From CAYVAP01 sp964343195 (lineage in GTDB: Bacteria; Bacteroidota; Bacteroidia; J057): DNA of 56,301 bases. The notes under the pieces were generated by a model. That model did not search any database. It saw nothing but the letters and a program-made list of their open reading frames with translations, and was not told the origin of the DNA. Below, piece after piece: positions 28,743 through 37,925 of the stretch. The DNA is taken from positions 1-56,301 of the forward strand of contig CAYFIR010000030.1 in NCBI GenBank assembly GCA_964343195.1, read 5' to 3'. The stretch's first letter is position 1. Every line of letters begins with the position of its first letter. Position numbers and translations under genes: made by a program.

Positions 28743-31700
28743 TTAAATGCCAAAATTAACTCCCACAATAAAGGTCCGTGAAGGAGGCGTATTGGGGCCT
28801 ACTGACAGCCTTCTTCCCAAACCAGGTGTAATGCTGCTGCCTCTACCAGTTGGTTCAGGGTCAATGCCCCCCATCCTCACATATTCGGAGAAAAAAGCCT
28901 TGAATGGATTGTGGACCGTCAGATAGATCCTTGACTGACGGAGGTGGGCCCTGTCTGTGAAGCCCCGGGGAAGGGTGTATCCCAGGTTGATGGTCCGGAT
29001 TTTCATAAAAGAACCATCAAAATAGCCCATCACAGATCCGAATCGGGTGATCTGATTTCCGGTTTCGGGGAATGCATTGGTGGGATTATCCTCTGTCCAA
29101 TAGTCCACTCGGGGACCATTGCGGCGGCCTTCCAGGCTGTTAAGGGGATAACTGGAATTCATCTGGTAAACGGTGCTGACCAGGTTCCCGCCAAAGCTCC
29201 CAAAGGCTACAGCAGAGAGGTCAAATCCACGATAATAGAAACGGGTTGTCAGCCCTGCGGTCCACTTCGGATCCAGTTGTCCCAACACCGTCCGGTCCTC
29301 ATCATCGATGATTCCATCCTGGTTGAGGTCTGCGACTTTTATGTCACCAGGTTCAAAGTCCCCCAGTTCACGGGCCTGTTCTACTTCGTCGAGTTGCCAG
29401 ATCCCGATTTTCTTGTAGTCGTAGATCACATTGATCGGATAGCCAACAAACCATCCGTTTCCCACATCCTGCTGCACCCCTTCTGCCAGTTCCAGGATGC
29501 GTTCCTGGTGGGCGGCAAAGTTGGCGTCAACCTGCCAGCGAAAATCCCGAATTCGGCGTGGTCGGATGATGTCTCCACGCAGCAGCACTTCTATCCCCTG
29601 TCCCCTGGTACGGCCGACATTTTCCTGGAAACTACCAGGTACGCCAGAGGTAATAGGGAGACTGCGAGATTGAAGGACATTATCGGTTTCGTTGTGATAC
29701 AGGTCGATGGCACCGCTGATGCGGTTCTGGAACATAGCGAAATCGATTCCGAAATTGGCCGAAGTAGTAAACTCCCAGCGCAGATTGGAGTTGGGCAGGT
29801 TGGTCACAAGGAAGCCATACACGCCATTGTCTGGCCCAAAATTATAGGTCACTCTGCCTAACTGTCCCAGCGAGGAGTATGGAGCTACTGCCTGATTGGA
29901 AGTTCTTCCGAGACCTGCGCGTAGCTTGAGTGCGCTGAATACAGTTTGAGCAGCCATAAAGGATTCATTTCCCATATTCCAGGCCAGGGCAAGGGCCGGA
30001 TACACAAACCACTTATTGCCATCTGAAAGCCGGGAGGAACCATCGGCTCTTAGCGTAGCGGTAGCCAAAAAGCGGCCGTCAAAATCATAGTTCACCCGTG
30101 CCATCCCTGAGAGCAGGCCCCATTTAGAATATCCAAAGACCCCATCAGGAACGGTGGTCACCTGAGAGAGGGAAAAGTTATAGAACTGCAGAAAGTCTGC
30201 GAATACTGCATGTGCATCCAGCCCGTTTCGCTGATTTTCCTGCTCCTGCGCGCTGAATAATCCTGTTACGTTAAGGTTATGCTTCCCAAGTTCCTTTTCG
30301 TAGCTCAGGAGATTTTCGATGGTATAACTCCAAGAATCCTCGTTGCGGATGGCGGCGGTGCTCCCATTGCCATTTCGGAAGGGAGTATCTGCTCCCAGGA
30401 ATTCACCGTATTCATCCTGCCAGTAGTCCAGCCCCAGATTGATCCGGTAGGTAACACCTTTGAACAATTCAATTTCTCCATACAGGCTATTGAACATCCT
30501 GAGCCTGTTTCGCTCCTGGACCCAGGTGTTTTCCCGATAAAGGAGAAGTGGGTTATGGGTGTTATCGTCAGGACTGCCAATCGCGGGTAACTCATTCACT
30601 TCGCCTTCTTCCGTATAAGCCTCATAAAGGGGGCTAAGGGTTAGAATCTGGAACATGGGATTGGCATTTTCCCCATTGCGGGTCGAGATGGTATTGAGAC
30701 TGGTTAACCCTATTCTGATTCGATTTCCTATTTTTTGATCCAATGCAGTCCGCAATGATATGCGGTTAAATTTCTGTCCAGGCAGCACGGCAGTTTGCTC
30801 AAAGAGTCCCCCGGAAATGGAATACTGGGTTGCCTCTGTACCTCCCGACACCTGTAGCTCGTGATTGGTGAGGTAGGAGTCCTTGTATATCAGGTCCTGC
30901 CAGTCGGTGGACCGGCCCTGGATCATGGATTGGATCTCGGTTTGGGTGAAGGAGCCTCCTGCCTGGCCAAAACTGGAAGCCTGCTTCAGGTCTGCGTATT
31001 CTTCCGCATTGAATAGCTCGTATTTATCCAGGACGCTGCCGACGCCGTGGTAGCCATTGTAGGTAAGGCGTGCCTTTCCGATGTTTCCTCGTCGCGTCGA
31101 AATCAGGATCACGCCATTGGCGCCCCTGGAGCCATAAATAGCGGTCGCAGAAGCATCTTTCAGCACGTCTATGGAGGCAATGTCATTGGGATTGATGTCA
31201 TTGATAGAGCCACTGTAGGGAATTCCATCGAGTACCACAAGGGGGTCATTTACGCCTGATTCGTCTGACCCAAGCGAGCGATTGCCCCTGATGCGTATCT
31301 GGGTACCTCCACCGGGTCGTGGAGAAATTTGCTGTATCAGGATGCCTGGGGTCCGCCCCTGAAGAGCCTGCCCCCAACTGGAGACGGGTACTTCTGATAT
31401 TTCCCTTGAGCCAAGGGTCACGACCGAGCCTGTGACGTCACTCCTCCTGATGGTCCCATAGCCTATGACTACGACTTCTTCCAGGGAGGTTGGGGATTCC
31501 TGTAGGGAAATATCAAAATGATTTTGTCCCCCCATCTCGATTTCCTCGGGCAGGTATCCAATGTATGAGGCTATCAGCACAGCTGTATCAGACGGCGATG
31601 AGAAGGAATAATTCCCCTCACGATCAGTCAGTACTCCGATATTGGATCCCTTGATCCTGACTACTGCTCCTATCAGAGGTTCCCCTCTGTCATTTACGAC

Positions 31701-32180
31701 TCGTCCGGTTACTGAGTGTTGTCGCAGACTCGCAGCGGTCACCAGGATTTTATTGACTCTTTCACGTCCGCCACTTCCGGAATTGGTCTGAAGAGAGATA
31801 TCGGACGAATTTTCCAGGCGCTGAATCTGCCGGATGTTATGACGAAGCCGACGCGCACGTCGGTTACCTGAAGGGGTATTTTGATAGATGATATAATACT
31901 TGTCTCCGACGTGCTTGTAGCGCAGCCTGGTGGGCTCCAGAACCCGGTTGACGACTATCTCAAGCTCTTCATCAGTGCTGAACTCTACATCTACCATGAT
32001 GTCGGTGAGCATGGTAACATCATAGGTAAAGATGACGTGGTAGGCTTCCTCTATCTGCTCCAGTACTTCAGTCAATGGACGCGCTTCCAGGGGAGAGTCG
32101 GCCCTCAATCCTGAGTCTGCGACAAAGCAGGTCAGCAAAACACAAAGTGTCCTGATCAGTAGTAGCCTTACGTCCTTCAT
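28743..32180 (-). CDS. SusC-family TonB-dependent transporter with N-terminal STN signalling domain (SusC1)
   Basis: 1145 residues. After the signal peptide comes an STN (secretin/TonB short N-terminal) domain at about 34-100, then a carboxypeptidase-regulatory-like sandwich (about 155-240: VTGRVVNDRGEPLIGAVVRI), the TonB-box region SLEEVVVIGYGT, the plug (VLDGIPYSGSINDINPNDI, SIDVLKDASATAIYGSRGANG) and the beta-barrel. The STN domain is what contacts a FecR-type anti-sigma factor, and the FecR and sigma genes lie immediately upstream (72 bp to FecR). Import through this barrel should therefore also switch the sigma factor on. Stop at 28743, followed directly by SusD1. Confidence 0.95.
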   Translation of the reverse strand: MKDVRLLLIRTLCVLLTCFVADSGLRADSPLEARPLTEVLEQIEEAYHVIFTYDVTMLTDIMVDVEFSTDEELEIVVNRVLEPTRLRYKHVGDKYYIIYQNTPSGNRRARRLRHNIRQIQRLENSSDISLQTNSGSGGRERVNKILVTAASLRQHSVTGRVVNDRGEPLIGAVVRIKGSNIGVLTDREGNYSFSSPSDTAVLIASYIGYLPEEIEMGGQNHFDISLQESPTSLEEVVVIGYGTIRRSDVTGSVVTLGSREISEVPVSSWGQALQGRTPGILIQQISPRPGGGTQIRIRGNRSLGSDESGVNDPLVVLDGIPYSGSINDINPNDIASIDVLKDASATAIYGSRGANGVILISTRRGNIGKARLTYNGYHGVGSVLDKYELFNAEEYADLKQASSFGQAGGSFTQTEIQSMIQGRSTDWQDLIYKDSYLTNHELQVSGGTEATQYSISGGLFEQTAVLPGQKFNRISLRTALDQKIGNRIRIGLTSLNTISTRNGENANPMFQILTLSPLYEAYTEEGEVNELPAIGSPDDNTHNPLLLYRENTWVQERNRLRMFNSLYGEIELFKGVTYRINLGLDYWQDEYGEFLGADTPFRNGNGSTAAIRNEDSWSYTIENLLSYEKELGKHNLNVTGLFSAQEQENQRNGLDAHAVFADFLQFYNFSLSQVTTVPDGVFGYSKWGLLSGMARVNYDFDGRFLATATLRADGSSRLSDGNKWFVYPALALAWNMGNESFMAAQTVFSALKLRAGLGRTSNQAVAPYSSLGQLGRVTYNFGPDNGVYGFLVTNLPNSNLRWEFTTSANFGIDFAMFQNRISGAIDLYHNETDNVLQSRSLPITSGVPGSFQENVGRTRGQGIEVLLRGDIIRPRRIRDFRWQVDANFAAHQERILELAEGVQQDVGNGWFVGYPINVIYDYKKIGIWQLDEVEQARELGDFEPGDIKVADLNQDGIIDDEDRTVLGQLDPKWTAGLTTRFYYRGFDLSAVAFGSFGGNLVSTVYQMNSSYPLNSLEGRRNGPRVDYWTEDNPTNAFPETGNQITRFGSVMGYFDGSFMKIRTINLGYTLPRGFTDRAHLRQSRIYLTVHNPFKAFFSEYVRMGGIDPEPTGRGSSITPGLGRRLSVGPNTPPSRTFIVGVNFGI

Positions 32181-32252
32181 TGCTGCGTAGTTAGTAGTCG
32201 TCCTATTGGGAAGGGGTGAATTATCCTATCCGCCCAATCCCCTGTGAATAGC

Positions 32253-33251
32253 TCATCTTATAATAAATTCCGTGCTGTCATGTTGAGCCTCTATTTCTAC
32301 ATGATAAATTCCAGTGAGGGTAGAGATGGCGATATCCAGGCTCTTGATCGGCACCCCTCCATTGATGATTTTTTGTTTCAGTCCCTCATTTTCCAGGCGG
32401 AAGGTGACGCCGTAAATTTCCGTCAGGTCCTTCAACACCTGAGGCAGCGGTATATCCCGGAACATCAGGGTCCCATCTTTCCAGGAAGTGTTATCCAGCG
32501 CAATTGCATTCTTTTCCTCCTGCAATTCCTGACTTTTGCTGGAAAAGCGCACGAGGTCACCGGGTACCATCTCAATGGTTTCTGCCTCAGGCTTGAGGAG
32601 GGACAGGTTGACTTTTCCTTCTTCCAGGAATACTTCGGTGGATTCTCCTCTGCTGTTTACGTTAAATATGGTCCCAAGCACCTGAACTTCAAGGTCAGCA
32701 GTCTCTACGAAGAATTTGGCTCCGGTAGAAGGTTTTTTGGCTACCTCGAAATAGGCTTCCCCCTCCAGTCTGACCTCTCGGGGGCTTCGTTCGTCGTATG
32801 TGAGCGTGGAGTTGGCATTGAGCACAACGAAGGTTCCATCTGACAGGGTGATTTCCTTCTGTTCGCTGTAAGCTGTTGTCAACACCTGGGTGGTATCTCT
32901 GAGCAACTGCCATCCCAGGAAAGAGGTCATAGCCAGTACCAATACCGTGGCGGCGACCTTCAGCGATACGGGAATTGCTCGCCATCCCACCACTTTTGCA
33001 GTGGGAGGCTCGCTGATTCGAGCATCGATTTTGGCCCAAAGCGCTGACTTATCATCTGGAGAGAACGCATGAGACTCAAAGTCCAGATTTTGCAGGATTA
33101 ATCGGGCTTCGGCCACCTTGGCCTCCTGGTCAGGATTAGCCAGCAGCCAATCCTCCCAGAATTTGCTGACCGAAGCATCACTTCCTTTGACCCATTTGAC
33201 AAAATGGTCATCTGCAACCAGGTCCTCAACAGAGAAGTTTTGATATTTCAC
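32253..33251 (-). CDS. FecR-family anti-sigma factor
   Basis: 332 residues. A cytoplasmic N-terminal part (1-90), one membrane helix at about 93-114 (IPVSLKVAATVLVLAMTSFL), a periplasmic FecR domain (about 125-225: QKEITLSDGTFVVLNANSTLTY) and a C-terminal DUF4974 domain (about 255-325, DIPLPQVLKDLTEIYGVTF). It should hold the upstream sigma factor until the STN domain of SusC1 signals substrate. Start is GTG at 33251. It lies 131 bp after the sigma gene and 72 bp before SusC1. Confidence 0.94.
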   Translation of the reverse strand: MKYQNFSVEDLVADDHFVKWVKGSDASVSKFWEDWLLANPDQEAKVAEARLILQNLDFESHAFSPDDKSALWAKIDARISEPPTAKVVGWRAIPVSLKVAATVLVLAMTSFLGWQLLRDTTQVLTTAYSEQKEITLSDGTFVVLNANSTLTYDERSPREVRLEGEAYFEVAKKPSTGAKFFVETADLEVQVLGTIFNVNSRGESTEVFLEEGKVNLSLLKPEAETIEMVPGDLVRFSSKSQELQEEKNAIALDNTSWKDGTLMFRDIPLPQVLKDLTEIYGVTFRLENEGLKQKIINGGVPIKSLDIAISTLTGIYHVEIEAQHDSTEFIIR

Positions 33252-33382
33252 TAACGGTACTGATAATAAAGTGAATAATGGTATGTGTAAAGAGAGAGGA
33301 CAGTTTTAGCAGGATCTTCCCACTGTCAGGTGATTTTTTGAAAAAATATTAATCAGCCCTCTCCCTGATTGATCAACCTGGC

Positions 33383-33967
33383 TCAAACCAGGGTAGAAAG
33401 TCCCAGGGTGATCAGCATATAGGCTAGCTGAGAGCGCAGCCTTTTGATGGCCGCGGACAGCAATTTGTACATGGAATTGTGGTTCAAGGACATGAGCTCC
33501 GAAATGTCCTCATAGCTGAGGTTCTCATAATAGCGCAGGTAGAGGATTTCTTTCTGGCGAGTGGTCAGGTCCCCGATCGCCCGGTTGAGGTTGGATCGGA
33601 TTTGCTGCTTCTGCTCGTCCTCGACTATCTGGGTCTCGATTGACAGCTCTACATCGGCTTCCCATTTATGACTTGATTTGGAGTTTTGCTGCTTCAGTTT
33701 TGTGATCAACTCTCTTCGAAAAACCGTAAACAGGTAGGATTTAATCGAGCTGCGAATGTTAATACTCGATTTCTTGTCCCAAATAATCAGGAATACTTCC
33801 TGAATACTGTCTTTTATGAGATCTTCTTCGGGAGTGAATTTCCGGCCGTAGTTAAAAAGCATGTCTGCATGGGTGTCATACAGGTGCCGATATGCCGTGA
33901 CGTCTCCCAGCCTTACCTGTTCCCACAGTGCCTGATCTTCAACTTTTGTTTGGGTAGAGTCCTTCAT
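33383..33967 (-). CDS. ECF-type RNA polymerase sigma factor (FecI-like)
   Basis: 194 residues. Region 2 is seen in AYRHLYDTHADMLFNYGRKFT and DSIQEVFLIIWDKKS, with the Bacteroidota-style SSIKSYLFTVFRRELI. Region 4 follows with LTTRQKEILYLRYYENLSYEDISELM and a C-terminal recognition helix. Together with the downstream FecR and STN-bearing SusC1 it forms a cell-surface signalling triplet and probably drives the SusC1 operon, perhaps the wider locus. No promoter with a clear consensus was found upstream. Confidence 0.94.
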   Translation of the reverse strand: MKDSTQTKVEDQALWEQVRLGDVTAYRHLYDTHADMLFNYGRKFTPEEDLIKDSIQEVFLIIWDKKSSINIRSSIKSYLFTVFRRELITKLKQQNSKSSHKWEADVELSIETQIVEDEQKQQIRSNLNRAIGDLTTRQKEILYLRYYENLSYEDISELMSLNHNSMYKLLSAAIKRLRSQLAYMLITLGLSTLV

Positions 33968-34316
33968 CTAGCTAGGTTATTGGAACTGCCAACATAGGAG
34001 CCATGCAAATTCCTGGAATTTTCCTATCAAGTAAAGTAGCAAAAGATCCACAAACGACCAATGCTGAAACATTGCCTATCAGCAAATGAGCCTATTCCAC
34101 ACCCCACATAACCAACTGATTTACAAAACATTAAAGATACCTCTATTGATTCTCAAGGTAGGTTAGCTGATTATTAGAGGGGTCAATCATGCAAAATTGG
34201 TATGCAGGTATTTCCAGTGGATGTTAAAGCCATTGAGGCTACCTCAATATGAGGCAGCCTCGACATTCACTCAATCGTGAATGACTACTTACAACTATCT
34301 AAATCTTAGTGATTCA
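33968..34316. other. Intergenic region between the two transporter operons, with hairpins
   Basis: The 349 bases contain no gene. An inverted repeat at 34235-34261 (GAGGCT-A-CCTCA against TGAGG-C-AGCCTC, one mismatch) and a second small one at 34265-34282 (ATTCAC/GTGAAT) lie just after the SGBP2 stop codon. They may end the SusC2 operon, but no T-run follows on the minus strand. The promoter of the sigma gene should lie in the left part. Confidence 0.45.
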
Positions 34317-36269
34317 TTAATTACACCTTTCGTACTCGACCACCGACACATCATCGACAAAGAAGGTCTGAGTGGTGGCACCCATGTCAAACAATAGCCT
34401 GTATTCTCCCGAAGGCACATTAGCGGCTGTTACCACAAAGGTGTAGAAGGTCCATTCTTCCGGGATATTCAGGTCATCAGAATAGAAGAAGTCGGAGCCA
34501 TTGCCGTCGTATTGCGACATGGAAATCCTGAAGACTCCATCCGGTCCGGCTGCCTTGGCCCAGAAGCTGATTTTGTACTCATTGCCCTCTATCATGTCCA
34601 TGGGATCAGATGCCAACTGGACATCCCAGGGGTTGCCTCCGGTACCAGTTGCGGTCAAGGATGCGGCATCCGTCCGAGATTCAGCGGTCGAGGCTTCGTG
34701 GCCTCCGTTCAGGATATTCCACCCTGTCAAGCCATCTTCAAAGCCTCCGTTGGGGGCCAGGTTATCCGCGGGTGCTTGGTACTCCCTCACGCTCACTTCA
34801 TCCACAAAAAAGGTCTGGGTCGAATGTCCCATGTCAAACAGCAATCGGTACTCGCCGGAGGGCACGTTGGCGGCATTTACGACAAAGCCATAGTAGGTCC
34901 ATTCTTCAGAGGTAAACACCGTGTCTGAATAGAAAAAGTCAGAGCCATTGCCGTCATACTGCGACATGGATATTCGGAAAAATCCATCTGCGCCGGCTGC
35001 CTTGGCCCAGAAACCGATTTCATAATCGGTGCCTTCTACCAGGTCCATCGGCTCGGTGGCGATCTGCACGTCCCATGGGTTAGCTCCTGCACCAGTTGCC
35101 GTCATGGACATGGTGCCACATAGAGCTTCTGCGGCAGTAGCTTCATGGGCGCCATTTAGGGATTCCCACCCGGTCAGCCCGTCTTCAAATCCTGGATTCG
35201 GAGCCAGATTGGGAGCGCCGATGCCTCCGCCAGCCCCTGTCTCAACCAGGGTGATGTTGTCGATCAGGAACGGTACGTCGGTGGTACCCATGTCCAGCAA
35301 CAGCTTATGGGTAGGCAGGTCTGCGGTGACCTCCATTTCCCAGGTATATTGGGTCCACTCTGTGGCGAGCTCGACATCGTCACCGTAGAAGTAGTCGGCC
35401 CCATTGCCATCAAACTGAGACGCTGAGACCCGCATGACGGCTCCGGGAGCTTCGGCCCTGGCCCAGATCATGACCGTATAGACGGCCCCAAAAGTGAGCT
35501 CAGTGGGCAGGCTAGCCAGCTGGGAATCCCATGGATTACCTGCGGCCCCTACTACGCGCATCGACCGACCGAAATAGGCTTCATTTCCTGTGACCTCAGT
35601 CATCCGGTCTCCGCCGTTGAGTTTTTCCCAATCCGTGAACTCGTCACCGCTTCCCTCTTCAAAAGCGGAGTTGGCGATGTAGTTGGTTCCGACATAGAAG
35701 ATGGAGGTCGAGGTCGCCTTGATGTTTTCGGTTACTTTTACTTCAATTTCAGCCGTTCTGCCCAGCTCCAGTCCATCGGGAACCGTCAGCTCCACGCTCG
35801 TACTGGTCGCGTTGGACATGACCGCTTCCATCCCTCCTATGGTCGCTGAAGTCAGCTCATCCAGATTGGCCCCCCCTATGGTAATGGTTTCACCTGGTGC
35901 TGCGGCACTGGGAGATATGGTGAAGATGAGCGGTGCAGGAAGCACTTCGAATTCAGTGGTTACACGATAGCCATCTCGCATGGCCAGCGTAATCTGAGTG
36001 GCTCCTGCAACTGCATTCAATGGCACGACGAAGGAAAGACTCGCTTCATCAGCCCCCTGAAGTTCAGCGTGTTTGTTCCCGACAAAGACAGACTTGACCG
36101 TCTGGAGATTGGATCCCTGGATCGTGACCAGGTCCCCCCCATAGGCTGAGGCTACACTTACACCATCGACGGTTACAGTCGGTGCAACTTCATCCTTTTT
36201 ACATCCGAACAGGATCAGACTTGCCGTCAGGACAAGGAACCCGGCAAGTTTATATATGCTAAGTTTCAT
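34317..36269 (-). CDS. Surface glycan-binding lipoprotein SGBP2 (two IPT/TIG and three CBM4/9-like domains)
   Basis: 650 residues; lipoprotein signal (ASLILFGC, Cys23). IPT/TIG domains at about 28-115 and 118-197 are followed by three CBM4/9-like sandwiches at about 203-345, 354-500 and 503-648. The second and third are near-copies with a 149-residue (447 bp) period: GFEDGLTGW, NPWDVQ, SMSQYDGNGSDFFYSD and VPSGEYRLLFDMG recur in both; the first is more diverged. It follows SusD2 by 24 bp. Several binding modules in one chain should raise avidity for xylan. The start is ATG 36269; GTG 36272 precedes it in frame. Confidence 0.9.
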   Translation of the reverse strand: MKLSIYKLAGFLVLTASLILFGCKKDEVAPTVTVDGVSVASAYGGDLVTIQGSNLQTVKSVFVGNKHAELQGADEASLSFVVPLNAVAGATQITLAMRDGYRVTTEFEVLPAPLIFTISPSAAAPGETITIGGANLDELTSATIGGMEAVMSNATSTSVELTVPDGLELGRTAEIEVKVTENIKATSTSIFYVGTNYIANSAFEEGSGDEFTDWEKLNGGDRMTEVTGNEAYFGRSMRVVGAAGNPWDSQLASLPTELTFGAVYTVMIWARAEAPGAVMRVSASQFDGNGADYFYGDDVELATEWTQYTWEMEVTADLPTHKLLLDMGTTDVPFLIDNITLVETGAGGGIGAPNLAPNPGFEDGLTGWESLNGAHEATAAEALCGTMSMTATGAGANPWDVQIATEPMDLVEGTDYEIGFWAKAAGADGFFRISMSQYDGNGSDFFYSDTVFTSEEWTYYGFVVNAANVPSGEYRLLFDMGHSTQTFFVDEVSVREYQAPADNLAPNGGFEDGLTGWNILNGGHEASTAESRTDAASLTATGTGGNPWDVQLASDPMDMIEGNEYKISFWAKAAGPDGVFRISMSQYDGNGSDFFYSDDLNIPEEWTFYTFVVTAANVPSGEYRLLFDMGATTQTFFVDDVSVVEYERCN

Positions 36270-36293
36270 CACTTCTGTGTTAAAATTGATGGA

Positions 36294-37907
36294 TTAGTAA
36301 CCAGGGTTTTGCTCCACCCCCGCCAAATCGATGAAGGTCTGTGGGATGGGCCACCTAACCTGATGGTCCTGGATATTGGCTGAGGCGCTGGAGTTGTACA
36401 TGCGCACGCGCTCTACCAGGAGTCCAAGTCGTTTCAAGGTAGCCCAACGGTGTCCTTCGTGCCCCAGTTCACGGGCGTGCTCTTCCAGGATGGTATCCTC
36501 ATCCAGCGTGGTAAAGCGGTGGTCCTGATCCCCAAAGGCGCGGTCGCGAATGGTATTGATCAGTTCCAGGGCGCGGCCTTCGTTGCCATTGCGGTAATGT
36601 GCCTCGGCACCCAGCAGGTAGGCCTGTGACAGGCGATACACGATCACATTGCGGAAGCCTTCGGCATCAGACTCTAGTCTGCCATAGGTTCCGTCTTCCC
36701 AGGTCTTGGTGGTGGTGGGCTCCATGTAGCGAGCTTCGCGGGTGGACTCGCCTCCGGCCCAGGCCAGTACGTAATCCTGCGGAACAGCATCACCATTTTG
36801 TAGGTCCCATCCATCCAACACTTCTGCTTCTTCGTCTATGGTCCAATAGATTTTGTGCCAGGCCATGATGCGACCATCTTCTTCATTCGTCAAATCACCA
36901 TCTCCATCCGTATCAAACAGTGACCAGTAATAGGGAGAAGGGGACAGACGCCCCCAGGGTCGAGCGCCCTGCGCCAGCGTACGAGCTACACCCGGTACAC
37001 GGTCATACAGTGGCACAAACATCTGCACGGTACGCTGAGGGCGCGCCTGAATCGCAGGATCAAATACCCAGGAGAAGATGATTTCGTTGTTATTTTCCTC
37101 TCCTTCCTTCCCACCTTCCAGTCCAAAGATGTAGTCCAGCGGCTGCAACTCATAAGAGGGATCACTGATCACAGCTTCAGCGGCGGCGGCGGCATCCGCC
37201 CAGTTTTCCAGGTCCATATAGGCTTCAGCCAACAGCAGATTGGCCAGTCCTTTTGACGGCGCGCCAACCCCTGAGGCTGCGGCGCGGCTTGGCAAGAGGT
37301 CCAGGGACTCGGTCAGGTCAGATACGATCAGTTCATAGATGACTGACTTTTCGGCAAGCGGAGCTTCACGGACAGGCTCGGAACCTTCTGGAAGGGGGAC
37401 AGCGAGAGGAATATTCTCCCACCGTCTTACCAGTTCCAGATACACATAAGCGCGAAGGGCCAGGGCTTCACCTCTGAATTTGCGAATGGCATCTTCCTCA
37501 GAGGCATTTGCAGTTGGAAAGTCGTCGGAAGCCTGAATTACAAGGTTACAGTTTGATATAGCGCGGAAATAGGAGTTCCACATGCTCTCCAGCTGCCCGC
37601 TCGATGCGTCAAGGCTGGTCAAGTACTCATTCATACCCAGCATACCACCTGGTTGAACGTCGGTCATGTGGGTACCACTGACTACGAGGTCAGTACCGCA
37701 CTGCTTATAGAGTGAAATCTCATTGTTCTCGTGTACCGATCTTGCGATCTCATACACCTGAAACAGGACAGCTTCTACCCCGCCCAGAGTATTCAACACC
37801 TGGCTGGCAGGGATCACATCTTTTTCTTCGCGGTCCAGAATACCAGTACAGGCTGGCAACAGCAGGGACGCGATCAGAGTCGTTATGACAATTTTTATGG
37901 TCTTCAT
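36294..37907 (-). CDS. SusD/RagB-family outer membrane lipoprotein (SusD2)
   Basis: 537 residues with a lipoprotein signal (ASLLLPAC, Cys20). Typical SusD features: CTGILDREEKDVIPASQV, IRKFRGEALALRAYVYLELVRRW cut as GEALALRAYVYLELVRRW, and the C-terminal ILEEHARELGHEGHRW, WPIPQTFIDL and EQNPGY tail. It lies 18 bp after SusC2, and with SGBP2 forms a three-gene surface complex. The composition differs from SusD1, so the two pairs probably favour different xylan decorations or lengths, which the sequence does not reveal. Confidence 0.93.
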   Translation of the reverse strand: MKTIKIVITTLIASLLLPACTGILDREEKDVIPASQVLNTLGGVEAVLFQVYEIARSVHENNEISLYKQCGTDLVVSGTHMTDVQPGGMLGMNEYLTSLDASSGQLESMWNSYFRAISNCNLVIQASDDFPTANASEEDAIRKFRGEALALRAYVYLELVRRWENIPLAVPLPEGSEPVREAPLAEKSVIYELIVSDLTESLDLLPSRAAASGVGAPSKGLANLLLAEAYMDLENWADAAAAAEAVISDPSYELQPLDYIFGLEGGKEGEENNNEIIFSWVFDPAIQARPQRTVQMFVPLYDRVPGVARTLAQGARPWGRLSPSPYYWSLFDTDGDGDLTNEEDGRIMAWHKIYWTIDEEAEVLDGWDLQNGDAVPQDYVLAWAGGESTREARYMEPTTTKTWEDGTYGRLESDAEGFRNVIVYRLSQAYLLGAEAHYRNGNEGRALELINTIRDRAFGDQDHRFTTLDEDTILEEHARELGHEGHRWATLKRLGLLVERVRMYNSSASANIQDHQVRWPIPQTFIDLAGVEQNPGY

Positions 37908-37925
37908 TTTGTAGTCCGATTTATG

